This document shows positions 15,799-24,485 of a stretch of DNA of 46,660 nucleotides, one piece after another. Source of the DNA: Gemmatimonadota bacterium (GTDB lineage Bacteria > Gemmatimonadota > Gemmatimonadetes > Palauibacterales > Palauibacteraceae); contig JAOTZH010000003.1 in the NCBI GenBank assembly GCA_029861425.1, positions 1 through 46,660 of the forward strand, in the 5' to 3' direction. The notes beneath the pieces are model-generated. The model did not search any database, was not told the DNA's origin, and was given only the letters and a program-made list of their open reading frames with translations. The position numbers were made by a program, and so were the translations under genes. Within the stretch, counting starts at the first letter, position 1; each line of letters starts with the position of its first letter.

Positions 15799-16987
15799 CG
15801 GACTTCCGCTCCCGGATCGCCCGCCCGCCGACCCTCACGACCTCGATCATCCACGCCGCACCCGTCCGGAGAGCTTGCTCGTCGAAGTCGAAGCGGCTCG
15901 AGTGAGCGGGGAAGCCGGCCCCTCCCTCCACCTGCGAGCCGACGCGGATGTAGCAGCCGGGGATCTGCTCCAGGAAGTAGGCGAAGTCCTCGCCACCCAT
16001 GTTCGCCTGCGTCAGCTCCGTCACCCGACCCGGGGCGCACACGGCGCGTGCCGCCTCGCGGGCCAGCTCGGTTGCGCCCGAAGTGTTGCTCACGACGGGC
16101 GTGCCGGATCTGAAATCGATCTCCACCCGCGCCCCGTGGAGCCTCCCCACCGACGTGGCGATCCGCTCGACGGCGGCCTTGAAGCTCTGACGCGACGCCT
16201 CGTCCTGGGTCCTGATCGTCCCTTCGAGAACCGCCCGACCGGCGATCGCATTGCCGACCGTGCCCGCGTCGAAGCGACCCACGGAGACCACGGCGGGGCT
16301 GGCCGGATTCACCTCACGCGAGACGATGGTCTGGATCGCCATCACCATGAGACTGCCGACGACCACCGCATCCACGCTCTCGTGAGGGCGCGCGGCGTGC
16401 CCGCCCCGCCCCGAGATGTCGATGCAAAACGCGTCCGTCGACGCGCTCACGGCTCCCTCGGTGACGACGAGGGTGCCCGGGGAAAAGTGACGGTCGAGAT
16501 GCGCACCGAAGATCAACTCGACATCCTCGAGCACACCCTCATCGACCATGGCCTTCGCCCCCGCGCCCTTCTCCTCAGCCGGCTGAAAGATCAGCCGGAT
16601 CGCGCAAGGAAGGTCGTCCATTCGACTGAGGACCTCGGCCGCGCCGAGGAGCATCGACACGTGACCGTCGTGCCCACACGCGTGCATGACTCCCGGTGTC
16701 TCGGACGCGAAGGGGAGTCCGGTTTCTTCATGTATGGGGAGGGCGTCGAGGTCGGCGCGAAGAGCGATCAAGGGGGCCCCCTCCGGACCCGCGATTTCGG
16801 CGACGACGCCGGTGTCGCACAGACGTCGGTGCGGGATCCCGAGGGCATCGAGCGCCTCGCCGACTTTGCCGGCGGTACGGTGCTCCTCCCAGCTCAGCTC
16901 GGGGTGGCGGTGAAGATCACGACGTACCGTAACCATGCGCTCGAAGATGGGCGCTTCGATCAAGCCGGCGATCTGCTGCGCGGACAT
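15791..16987 (-). CDS. M20D-type amidohydrolase / peptidase
   Basis: A 398-residue protein from ATG 16987; the frame extends further upstream but this ATG matches the family's length. Metal ligands and acid residues are in place: ALRADLDALP, HACGHDGH (C104, H106, H109), FQPAEE (E138, E139), GAH in the middle and PAHSSRFDFDE at the C-terminus. GRGGHAARPHESVDAV is the dimerisation-domain signature. The family (hippurate hydrolase, IAA-amino-acid hydrolase, N-acyl-amino-acid amidohydrolase) removes acyl groups from amino acids. No signal peptide is seen, so it acts in the cytoplasm. It overlaps the GNAT/cNMP gene by eight bases, suggesting joint translation; deacylation beside acylation is a suggestive pairing only. 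Confidence 0.9.
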   Translation of the reverse strand: MSAQQIAGLIEAPIFERMVTVRRDLHRHPELSWEEHRTAGKVGEALDALGIPHRRLCDTGVVAEIAGPEGAPLIALRADLDALPIHEETGLPFASETPGVMHACGHDGHVSMLLGAAEVLSRMDDLPCAIRLIFQPAEEKGAGAKAMVDEGVLEDVELIFGAHLDRHFSPGTLVVTEGAVSASTDAFCIDISGRGGHAARPHESVDAVVVGSLMVMAIQTIVSREVNPASPAVVSVGRFDAGTVGNAIAGRAVLEGTIRTQDEASRQSFKAAVERIATSVGRLHGARVEIDFRSGTPVVSNTSGATELAREAARAVCAPGRVTELTQANMGGEDFAYFLEQIPGCYIRVGSQVEGGAGFPAHSSRFDFDEQALRTGAAWMIEVVRVGGRAIRERKSVE

Positions 16988-17172
16988 CGTACCCCCAGGG
17001 TGAAAACACGGTCTGGGGGCGCAAGCCGCGTTCCCGCTGTCGGGGGCCGGTGCTGGGGTCTCAAGTGCCTGTGAATAAAGCGGATATGGGGATGCGGACT
17101 CGCCGGCGCCGGCTGCTATCTCCCGCATGAGCGCGTCATTTCGTCCCCGTTAGGGACAGGGAGTCCCGAATC

Positions 17173-18231
17173 GTGCGACCGGTGGGGCCCTGTCCGGGAA
17201 CTACCGGGCAGGAGCCTTCGTTCCCACATTGCGCGTTCGCGCTCGGTCTGCTCACTGACACGGAGGTCTCTCTGCCGGCCCTGGGGACAGCGAAGTTCAC
17301 CGATCCGCACCTGACTGCGAAGGGAGACCGTCGTGCGACGGTCCGGCTCGACTCGCTCGATACGCTCTGGTTCAACACCGGGACGCTCTGCAACATCGAG
17401 TGTGCCAACTGCTATATCGAGTCGAGCCCGACGAATGACCGCCTGGCGTACCTGTCCCTCGGCGAGGTTCGGACGTACCTGAACGAGATCGCGGACTCGG
17501 CGTTGGCGACGCGCGAAATCGGCTTCACGGGGGGAGAACCCTTCATGAACCCGGAGCTGATCCCGATGCTTCGCGAGGTCCTCGGCCGGAGGTTCGAGGC
17601 GCTCGTCCTGACCAACGCCATGCAGCCACTCCAACGTCCTGCCGTGAAGTCCGCTCTCCTCGAACTGAAGGCAGAGCTGGAGGCGCGCGGGAACGGCGCT
17701 CTGGATCACCTGACCTTCCGGGTGAGCCTGGATCACCACCGCGCGGAGCTGCATGACCGGGAGCGTGGGGATGGGTCCTGGCCAACGGCCGTCGCCGGTC
17801 TGGAGTGGCTGCGCGACCACGGCTTTCGGCTGAACGTCGCCGGGCGGACCTGCTGGGGTGAGGAAGAGGCCGCGGCGCGCGTCGGGTACGCCCACTTCTT
17901 CGCCGACCATGATCTCCCGATCGATGCGAATCACCCTGGGGAGCTCGTCCTGTTCCCGGAAATGGACGAGTCGGCGGACGTGCCGGAAATCACGGTCGAT
18001 TGCTGGGATATCCTCGGCCAGAGTCCGTCCGATGTGATGTGCGCGTCGAGCCGCATGGTCGTGAAGCGGACGGGCGACGACCGGCCGGCGGTGCTTGCCT
18101 GCACGCTTCTGCCCTACGACGAGGCGTTCGAGCTCGGCTCTACGCTGGCGGAAGCGGACGTCGAGGTCCCGCTGAACCACACGCACTGCTCGAAGTTCTG
18201 TGTTCTCGGCGGCGGGAGCTGCAGCGCCTGA
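17173..18231 (+). CDS. Radical SAM protein
   Basis: A 352-residue protein if started at GTG 17173 (GTG 17182 is an alternative; no ATG or TTG follows before the conserved core). The CX3CX2C cluster C73, C77, C80 follows WFNTGTLCNIE and binds the SAM-cleaving 4Fe-4S cluster. GFTGGEPFMNPE is the SAM-binding GGE motif. The C-terminus ends in HCSKFCVLGGGSCSA; with C335-type cysteines upstream it may hold an auxiliary cluster. The reaction is unknown. A 9-bp hairpin overlaps codons 6-14 (separate entry). The gene stops only six bases from the convergent DUF188 gene, leaving no room for a terminator. Confidence 0.8.
   Translation: MRPVGPCPGTTGQEPSFPHCAFALGLLTDTEVSLPALGTAKFTDPHLTAKGDRRATVRLDSLDTLWFNTGTLCNIECANCYIESSPTNDRLAYLSLGEVRTYLNEIADSALATREIGFTGGEPFMNPELIPMLREVLGRRFEALVLTNAMQPLQRPAVKSALLELKAELEARGNGALDHLTFRVSLDHHRAELHDRERGDGSWPTAVAGLEWLRDHGFRLNVAGRTCWGEEEAAARVGYAHFFADHDLPIDANHPGELVLFPEMDESADVPEITVDCWDILGQSPSDVMCASSRMVVKRTGDDRPAVLACTLLPYDEAFELGSTLAEADVEVPLNHTHCSKFCVLGGGSCSA
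17189..17212 (+). promoter_or_regulatory. Stem-loop at the very start of the radical SAM gene
   Basis: CCTGTCCGG (17189-17197) and CCGGGCAGG (17204-17212) form a 9-bp stem with one G-T pair and a 6-base loop. It starts 16 bases after the presumed GTG 17173. It could hinder early translation, or mark that the real start is elsewhere. Confidence 0.3.
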
Positions 18232-18237
18232 CGCGAC

Positions 18238-18720
18238 TCAGACGCTCCTGCGACTCGCCTGCACCGCTTCGTCCAGTCGCTGGAGGAACCTCGAACGGTC
18301 GCGTCTCTCGAAAGGCTTCGGTCCACCCGTGGTCAGCCCGGCTTCGCGCAGGTCGGCCATCATGTCGCGCGTCGCGACGGCCTCTCCGATCGTGTCGTCA
18401 GTGAAGACCCGCCCTCGCGGACTGATGACGCGTGAGCCTTTCTCGAGGCATCGTGCGGCCAGGTGGACATCCTCGGTGATCGCGATGTCTCCTGGACCCA
18501 CCTCCTCGACGATGCGGTCGTCGGCGGCGTCCAGCTTGCCTTCATCCTTCACGAGCACGAATTCGACGCGGCCGTCGTCGGGCACCCGAATCCAGGAGGC
18601 CGCGACGACGAGCACCCGGAGGTCGTAGCGTTTGGCCACGCGATAGACCTCCTGCTTCACCGGGCAGGCGTCGCCGTCGACGGCGACCAGGGGGCTGTCG
18701 TTCCGCGCGGGGTCGTTCAG
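18238..18720 (-). CDS. YaiI/YqxD (DUF188) family protein with apparent CTG start
   Basis: About 150-160 residues with the hallmark DGDACPVK at the N-terminus, VAASWIRVP, GPGDIAITEDVHLAARCLEKG and SPRGRVFT, all typical of the DUF188 PIN-like family. Its biochemical role is not established. Upstream of the DGDACP motif there is no in-frame ATG, GTG or TTG until deep inside the neighbouring gene. The only candidates are CTG 18720, which overlaps the TGA of the DUF1080 gene (CTGA, 18717-18720), and CTG 18684. I chose 18720 because the overlap mirrors other junctions here. A sequence error that removed a normal start is the main alternative. Confidence 0.72.
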   Translation of the reverse strand: MNDPARNDSPLVAVDGDACPVKQEVYRVAKRYDLRVLVVAASWIRVPDDGRVEFVLVKDEGKLDAADDRIVEEVGPGDIAITEDVHLAARCLEKGSRVISPRGRVFTDDTIGEAVATRDMMADLREAGLTTGGPKPFERRDRSRFLQRLDEAVQASRRSV

Positions 18721-19484
18721 GGGCCACGCCCATCCCGGCCCACGGGAGCCGGACCCTCGAGCTCCCTGACCCAGATGTTCCGATAGCTGACGGGGTTCCC
18801 GTGGTCCTGTAGCAGAATGGGCGCGCGATCGCCGTGGGCTTCGTACTCGGGCTCCCCGATGAAGACCGTGGGTCCATCGAGGACAGCGTGGTTCTGTATC
18901 AGCACTCCGTTGTGAAAGACGGTCATCGTCGCTGGAGCGAGGACCGACCCGTCGTCGCCGAATCGTGGGGCCGCGAAGACGATGTCGTAGCTCTGCCATT
19001 CGCCCGGTCCGCGCGACGCGTTCACGAGCGGCACGTGCTGTTTGTAGATCGACCCGGCCTGACCGTTCGAGTACGTCCGGTTCTCGTATGAATCGAGCAC
19101 CTGGAGCTCGTAGCGTTCCATGAAAAAGACGCCACTGTTCCCCCGACCCTGACCTTCGCCGGACGCCCCGGCCGGGGACCGCCACTCGATGTGGAGCTGA
19201 ACACTCCCGAAACCGCGCCGCGTCCGCAGGTTCCCGGACCGGGGGACGACGGTCAGTGCGTCACCCTCGATGAGCCAGCCGGCGGTCGAGCCATCCTCGT
19301 TGCTCCAGGCGGAGAGGTCCGACCCGTCGAACAGGACGATCGCGTCCGACGGGGGCGCGCCGGCGGTACCGGGGGCGACCACGATCGGCTCGGGCTCCCA
19401 GACCTCGGTGTCCTCTGGTCGCTCCTGCGACACCGCGCCCAGCGGCGTCGCGCCGATAACCGCGCCCAGCACGAGCGCCTTCAT
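18717..19484 (-). CDS. DUF1080 (3-keto-disaccharide hydrolase-like) secreted protein
   Basis: A 255-residue protein; ATG 19484 overlaps the TGA of the upstream Gfo/Idh gene (ATGA, 19481-19484). A Sec signal covers residues 1-18 (KALVLGAVIGATPLGAVS). The DUF1080 fold is recognisable from LFDGSDLSAWSNED, GWLIEGDALTVVP, FGSVQLHIEWRSP, GNSGVFFMERYELQVLDSYEN, the AGSIYKQ segment and the closing PILLQDHG..VSYRNIWVREL strand. Members characterised in gut Bacteroides cleave 3-keto-disaccharides made by a Gfo/Idh-type oxidase, and the translationally coupled Gfo/Idh gene fits that oxidise-then-cleave scheme. Substrate identity is unknown. Confidence 0.87.
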   Translation of the reverse strand: MKALVLGAVIGATPLGAVSQERPEDTEVWEPEPIVVAPGTAGAPPSDAIVLFDGSDLSAWSNEDGSTAGWLIEGDALTVVPRSGNLRTRRGFGSVQLHIEWRSPAGASGEGQGRGNSGVFFMERYELQVLDSYENRTYSNGQAGSIYKQHVPLVNASRGPGEWQSYDIVFAAPRFGDDGSVLAPATMTVFHNGVLIQNHAVLDGPTVFIGEPEYEAHGDRAPILLQDHGNPVSYRNIWVRELEGPAPVGRDGRGP

Positions 19485-20809
19485 ACCGACGGGAGGGCCC
19501 AGGGGGCCCGATAATCCGGGAACAGAAGGGCGTTGGCGTCGGCATCGCCCGGGAACGACTGCGTGGCGTCGTCCCATGTCAGGCGACGGCCCGTCTTGAA
19601 CGCGATGTTGCCCAGGTGGGCGGTGATCCCCGCCCTGGCGGCGACTGCGGCGTTGCACAGCGGCTGCTCGCGGCTCTTCATGCATTCGACGAAATTCCTC
19701 GTGTGGGCGTCGAGCCCGCCGTCGTCGATGCGCCGCTGCGCCGGAAACGCGGTCGTCATGTTCTGGACGTTGCCGTCGACGTTCTCGGTCTCCGGCAGCA
19801 CCTCCCATTTCCCCCGATCGACGATCACGGTCCCCAGGTTTCCGATGAACGCGACTCCGTGGTCGCGCTGGTAGGGGCCGAGGTCGATCCCCGTGGCGTG
19901 TTCCCAGAGCATGGCGTAGTCCTCGAACTCGAACGCCGCCTGAAGCGTATCCGGCGTTTCCGAAGCGTCATCGGGATAGGCGAACTTCCCGCCGTTGGCC
20001 GTGACTCCCTTCGGTCCCGCGTCGCCCATGCCGTAGTGCACCATGTCGATCATGTGCACCCCCCAGTCCGTCATCAGACCGCCCGCGTAGTCCCAGAACC
20101 ACCGGAAGTTGAAGTGGAACCGGTTCGGGTTGAAGGGCCGCGCCGGCGCCGGACCAAGCCACATGTCGTAGTCCACTCCGTCCGGAACGTCCTCGTCCGG
20201 CTTCACCGGGATGGCCTTCATCCAGCCCTGGTAGGCCCACGCCTTCACGAGCCGGATGCGGCCGATCGCGCCGGACTGGATGTACTCGGCCGCCTCGGTC
20301 CAGTGTCCCCCGCTCCGCTGCCACTGACCGACCTGGACGACCGTCCCGTACCGCTCGGCCGCCGCGACCATGAGCCCACATTCGCCGATGGAGTTCGCGA
20401 GCGGCTTTTCGACGTACACGTCCTTCCCGGCCTCGCAGGCCATGACCATCATCAGACAATGCCAGTGGTCAGGCGTCCCGATGATCACGGCGTCGATATC
20501 GGGATCGTCCAGCACGCGTCGGAAGTCGGAGTGCAATGCCGGCCGAGTCTCCGTCTGCTCCTCGACTTCGTCCGCGCGCGTGTTCAGGACGGAGTCGTCG
20601 ACGTCGCACAGGGCCGTGCACTCTACCTCGGGCACCTTGAGAATCGAGCGGAGGTCGGCAAACCCCATCCCGTTGCACCCGATGACGCCGACCCGAATCA
20701 CATCGCTGCGGGCCACGCCCGCGGTCTTGGCACGCAGCACGTTCGGGAACGCCAGGGCCCCGGCGGCTACCAGGCCGGAGTCCTTCAAGAACCGCCTTCG
20801 CGACGTCAT
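19481..20809 (-). CDS. Tat-exported Gfo/Idh/MocA-family oxidoreductase
   Basis: A 442-residue protein from ATG 20809 with GGGAGACGG just upstream. The N-terminus TSRRRFLKDSGLVAAGALAF is a strong Tat leader, so the protein folds with its cofactor before export. The Rossmann motif is IRVGVIGCNGMG. YVEKPLA carries the family's EKP lysine, and GGLMTDWGVHMIDMVHY supplies the D..H catalytic pair. It is expected to use tightly bound NAD(P) to oxidise a sugar hydroxyl, probably to a 3-keto sugar given the coupled DUF1080 hydrolase. An amidohydrolase gene diverges 80 bases away. Confidence 0.9.
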   Translation of the reverse strand: MTSRRRFLKDSGLVAAGALAFPNVLRAKTAGVARSDVIRVGVIGCNGMGFADLRSILKVPEVECTALCDVDDSVLNTRADEVEEQTETRPALHSDFRRVLDDPDIDAVIIGTPDHWHCLMMVMACEAGKDVYVEKPLANSIGECGLMVAAAERYGTVVQVGQWQRSGGHWTEAAEYIQSGAIGRIRLVKAWAYQGWMKAIPVKPDEDVPDGVDYDMWLGPAPARPFNPNRFHFNFRWFWDYAGGLMTDWGVHMIDMVHYGMGDAGPKGVTANGGKFAYPDDASETPDTLQAAFEFEDYAMLWEHATGIDLGPYQRDHGVAFIGNLGTVIVDRGKWEVLPETENVDGNVQNMTTAFPAQRRIDDGGLDAHTRNFVECMKSREQPLCNAAVAARAGITAHLGNIAFKTGRRLTWDDATQSFPGDADANALLFPDYRAPWALPSV

Positions 20810-20889
20810 GTCCGTCTCCCGTGTCTTGGCACGCACAACGGTTCGGCTCAGCTTGGGAACGCTACGGGTACTCGAGCCGGGAGAACAGC

Positions 20890-22125
20890 ATGCGCCGTTC
20901 ATTGGTCCTCTTCGTCTGCCTTTTCGTCCAGACCGCCGTTCTCGCGGCGCAGGATCTCGTCCTCACGAACGCGAACGTGGTGGACGTCGCCGCGGGGACG
21001 ATCCTCGAGGGCGCGACGGTCGTCGTGTCCGACGGACGCATCCGGACGATCGCTTCCGGGGACCTCGAGCTGCCGCCGGGCACCGAGGTGGTCGACCTGA
21101 TGGGTCGGTTCCTCGCTCCGGGGCTCTTCGACGCTCATGTGCACGTCGGCGACGCGGCGAGCGCGCGACGGGCCCTCGAGACCGGGGTCACGACGATGCG
21201 GAGTATGGGGACGTCCCATTACGTCGACGTCGGGATACGCGATCTACAGGCTGCCGGGCACCTCGAGGCCCCCCAGCTTCTGGCCGCCGGATACCATGTT
21301 CGTCCGCCCGCCGCGGAAGCGTTCTTCCAGGACCATCCGGAGCTCGGTCACCTGTTCGGGCAGGAGATCAAGGGAGACGAGGCGGTCCGCGCCATGACCC
21401 GCGCGATCGTCTCCCGAGGCGTCGATTTCGTGAAGACGAACGCTACCGAGCGGGCGGGTCTGCCGGACACGGACCCGCGGAAGGAGTTCTACTCCGAGGC
21501 CGAGCTCGCCGCGATCGTCGAAGAGGCTGCGGCTGGAGGTATCGGGGTGGCTGCCCACGCGCACGGGGACGCGGGTGCCCGGTCGGCGGTTCGGGCGGGA
21601 GTGAGGAGCATCGAGCACGGTACCTACATGAGCCCGGCGACTCTGGAGCTCATGGTCGAGCGCGGGACCTTCCTCGTCCCCACCATCGCGGTCGTCCGGG
21701 ACCTGACGATTCCGGGCGGCAGCTACGATAATCCCGTCCTGAACGTACGGGGCCGGCACATGCTGCCGCGGGTCCAGGACATGGCGAGAAACGCCCACGG
21801 GATAGGCGTGAAGATCGTGGCGGCGACCGATACGGGGTACGGTCCGGAGAACGTGACGACCCTCGCCCACGAGCTCATGGAGCTGGTGGGGATCGGGATG
21901 TCGCCGCTCGAAGCGCTGCGCGCGGCCACGACGACGGCCGCGGACCTTTTCGGTCTGACGGACCGGACGGGCCGGGTCGAGGAGGGACTCGAGGCGGACC
22001 TCATCGTGCTCGAGCGGAATCCTCTCGAGGACATCGGCGTGATGCAGGACGTGCTGATGGTGGTCAACGATGGGAAGGTCGTCGTCCAGCGGGGAGATTG
22101 GCCCGCACGGCGAACGGTCTCGTAG
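20890..22125 (+). CDS. Secreted amidohydrolase family protein
   Basis: A 411-residue protein from ATG 20890 behind GGGAG. A Sec signal peptide (RRSLVLFVCLFVQTAVLAAQ, cleavage after LAA) leads to DLVLTNANVVDVAAG, the first strand of the amidohydrolase beta sandwich. The metal motif series is complete: FDAHVHV, FVKTNATE with the carbamylated lysine, AAHAHG, SIEHGTY and AATDTGY. It is related to the lipoprotein at 4742-6049 but has signal peptidase I rather than lipobox features. Likely substrates are dipeptides or cyclic amides, as for Xaa-Pro dipeptidase-like amidohydrolases. The CocE-type gene starts 16 bases downstream in the same operon. Confidence 0.86.
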   Translation: MRRSLVLFVCLFVQTAVLAAQDLVLTNANVVDVAAGTILEGATVVVSDGRIRTIASGDLELPPGTEVVDLMGRFLAPGLFDAHVHVGDAASARRALETGVTTMRSMGTSHYVDVGIRDLQAAGHLEAPQLLAAGYHVRPPAAEAFFQDHPELGHLFGQEIKGDEAVRAMTRAIVSRGVDFVKTNATERAGLPDTDPRKEFYSEAELAAIVEEAAAGGIGVAAHAHGDAGARSAVRAGVRSIEHGTYMSPATLELMVERGTFLVPTIAVVRDLTIPGGSYDNPVLNVRGRHMLPRVQDMARNAHGIGVKIVAATDTGYGPENVTTLAHELMELVGIGMSPLEALRAATTTAADLFGLTDRTGRVEEGLEADLIVLERNPLEDIGVMQDVLMVVNDGKVVVQRGDWPARRTVS

Positions 22126-22141
22126 GCCAGGAGCCTCGAGC

Positions 22142-24451
22142 ATGAAGACCCGTCGGATCGGGACGCGAGCGGCGACGCTCCTCGTCGGGGCGGCCCTGGC
22201 CGGGTGTGGGGAGGGGGCGATTCCCGACGTCGACCGATTCGACGTCTATCTGGCGGGGGTCCCCACGGCGAGGATCGTGTCCGACACCACGGTCGCCGAC
22301 GGCTTCACCGACCCGGCGGAACGCCGGTTCCTGATCGAGTTGCGCGATCCTCGCACGGCGGAGTGGACGCCGGCTCGAGCAGTGACGGGAGGCCAGATTG
22401 CGAGCGGCGCGGCGATGTCGGAGATCGGGTTCGGCCTCCCCCTGCCGGCGATCCTCGCGGAGACCGATGCCTGGGTGGCGGAAAACCCGGATCGGTTCAT
22501 CTGGCCCGGCACGATCACGTCTTATGTGCCACATCGAGAGCTGACCGGGTCCGTCGACGGTCGGCCGACGTCGGCGACCTACTGGGCGGCACAGGAAGAA
22601 TCGTCACCGACCGACGTGGTGCTGGACGATTCCGGGCGTCTGATCGCGGCCGTGAATCCCTCGGTCGACCTCGTACTCGTGCGCCGCGGATATGAGGACC
22701 TCACCACCGTCGGTCGCTGGCGCGCGGCAGGCGTCTCCCGACCGGAGTACGGATTCACCGAGCTCGAGGAGCGCGTCGAGATGTCGGATGGCGTCGGCCT
22801 CGCGACGCTCGTCTATCTGCCGTCGGGTGACGTCGACGGTCCGTACCCGACGATCTTCATCCGGACGCCCTACGGCATCACCGATCTCGTGGGTCAGTAC
22901 TTCCACTACCCGGCGCGCGGGTTCGCGCTCGTGCTACAGGCGGTGCGAGGGACGGCGTACTGGGACCCGGATCGGCGCTCGGAGGGCATCTGGGACCCGA
23001 TGGTGAACGAGCCCCGCGACGGTGCGGACGCCCTCGCCTGGATCGTCGAGCAGCCCTGGTCGGACGGCAACATCTGCATGCAGGGCGGTTCGTACGTCGG
23101 CTACACCCAGTGGTCGGCCTCCATGGCGGACAACCCGGCCCTCAAGTGCACGGTCCCCGAGAGCTCGATGGGCACCGCGTTCAGCGACCAGCCGTTCATG
23201 GGCGGCGGGTTCGTCGAAGGCCTCGCGTACTACATGTTCTGGATGCTGGACATCGAGATCCTCCCCGAAAGGACGTGGACCGAGATCCTGCACCACCGGC
23301 CGATTGCCGATATGGACGTGTTCGCCACGGGTCGGGACATCCGGCAGTGGAACGAGATGGTCGACCACTGGCGGAACGATGCGTTCTGGAAGCGGCAGGA
23401 CTGGTACGCCGACGAGGGTGAGAGATCCTTCGGGACGCTCCAGATCAGCGGGTGGTTCGATGACGACTATCCGGGGACACAGAGCAACTGGGAGCTGATG
23501 CAGCGACGCTCGAGCGCCCCGCAGCACCTGGTCGTCGGTCCCTGGAGGCACGGATACAACCGTGATCGGCGGTTGAACGGCCTCAGCTTCGGGGTGGACG
23601 CGCTTCGCGACGATATCTGGCTGCTCAAGCAGCGGTGGTACGACCATTTCCTGAAAGGCATCGACAACGGTGTTGGCGGGACGGTCGTCGACTACTTCGT
23701 GCTCGGGGACAATGAATGGCGGCAGGCCCGCAACTGGCCGCCGGAAGAATCCGTCGAGGAGCGCTGGTACTTCCACAGCGACGGCGCCGCGGCCGGGTCC
23801 GCCGGGGGCGTCCTGACCACCGCTCCGCCGGAGATCGAACAGCGGGTCGATACCTACGTGTACGATCCGACGGACCCGCCCACGAACTGGACCGATTTCG
23901 ACGGCATGACGCAGTGGGAGGACATCCAGAGCTTCCCCGCCGACTTCGCGGAGATGGAGGCTCGTGACGACGTCGCCGTGTTCACCTCCGACCCGCTCGC
24001 CGAGGACCTGACGATCGCGGGTCCGATCGTGGTCGAGCTCCACGCGTCCACGGACGTCCCGGACACGGACTGGTGGGCCCACATCTCGGACGTCCAGCCC
24101 GACGGGCGGTCGATTCGGCTGTCGACCGGCCTGATCAGGGCCCGGTTCCGAGGCCTGGACGACCCGGTGTTCAAGATCTCCGGCTCGAACTTCGAGACGG
24201 AAGAGCTCCTGTCGGGCGACCCGTCTCGGGTCGTGCGCTACGAGATCGGTCTTCCGGCGGTCGCGAACACGTTCAAAGCCGGCCACCGGATCCGGATCGC
24301 CGTCATGAACGCGCTCGACAACTACTCGTTCCCGAACTCGAACACCGGCGAGCACGAGGCCCACGTGACGACGACGCGCCCGGGGACGATGTCGCTCCAT
24401 CATTCCCCCGGGCGCGCCAGCCACGTCCGCTTTCACGTCCTTCCGCGGTAG
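22142..24451 (+). CDS. CocE/NonD-type alpha/beta-hydrolase lipoprotein with extra N-terminal domain
   Basis: A 769-residue protein from ATG 22142. Residues 5-22 form a lipoprotein signal with lipobox LAGC. The S15/CocE hydrolase starts near residue 210 (VEMSDGVGLATLVYLP), with nucleophile S317 in QGGSYVGY, D440 in SGWFDDDY, H470 in VVGPWRHG, and a C-terminal jelly-roll domain (VFTSDPLAEDLTIAGP onward). Residues 25-205 form an additional domain I do not recognise. The family cleaves X-Pro dipeptides or esters, including acyl esters; the substrate here is not predictable. It is cotranscribed with the preceding amidohydrolase and converges on the S46 peptidase, which suggests exported peptide breakdown. 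Confidence 0.85.
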   Translation: MKTRRIGTRAATLLVGAALAGCGEGAIPDVDRFDVYLAGVPTARIVSDTTVADGFTDPAERRFLIELRDPRTAEWTPARAVTGGQIASGAAMSEIGFGLPLPAILAETDAWVAENPDRFIWPGTITSYVPHRELTGSVDGRPTSATYWAAQEESSPTDVVLDDSGRLIAAVNPSVDLVLVRRGYEDLTTVGRWRAAGVSRPEYGFTELEERVEMSDGVGLATLVYLPSGDVDGPYPTIFIRTPYGITDLVGQYFHYPARGFALVLQAVRGTAYWDPDRRSEGIWDPMVNEPRDGADALAWIVEQPWSDGNICMQGGSYVGYTQWSASMADNPALKCTVPESSMGTAFSDQPFMGGGFVEGLAYYMFWMLDIEILPERTWTEILHHRPIADMDVFATGRDIRQWNEMVDHWRNDAFWKRQDWYADEGERSFGTLQISGWFDDDYPGTQSNWELMQRRSSAPQHLVVGPWRHGYNRDRRLNGLSFGVDALRDDIWLLKQRWYDHFLKGIDNGVGGTVVDYFVLGDNEWRQARNWPPEESVEERWYFHSDGAAAGSAGGVLTTAPPEIEQRVDTYVYDPTDPPTNWTDFDGMTQWEDIQSFPADFAEMEARDDVAVFTSDPLAEDLTIAGPIVVELHASTDVPDTDWWAHISDVQPDGRSIRLSTGLIRARFRGLDDPVFKISGSNFETEELLSGDPSRVVRYEIGLPAVANTFKAGHRIRIAVMNALDNYSFPNSNTGEHEAHVTTTRPGTMSLHHSPGRASHVRFHVLPR

Positions 24452-24463
24452 CGCGAACGCACG

Positions 24464-24479
24464 GGCGACCGCGGTCGCC
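24464..24479 (+). terminator. 16-bp perfect palindrome between convergent genes
   Basis: GGCGACCGCGGTCGCC (24464-24479) is its own reverse complement and lies in the 34-base gap between the CocE-type and S46 peptidase genes. It could act as a bidirectional transcription stop or as a protein-binding palindrome. There is no T-tract. Confidence 0.35.
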
Positions 24480-24485
24480 TGCCGT

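Noticed and set aside
19616..21100. Long + strand open frame (about 494 codons) over the Gfo/Idh gene
   Set aside because: Antisense to a Tat-leader oxidoreductase with full Rossmann motif; no recognisable domain.
22934..24436. Long - strand open frame (about 500 codons) over the CocE-type gene
   Set aside because: The sense strand has an intact catalytic triad and lipobox; the antisense product is low-complexity Arg/Val-rich.
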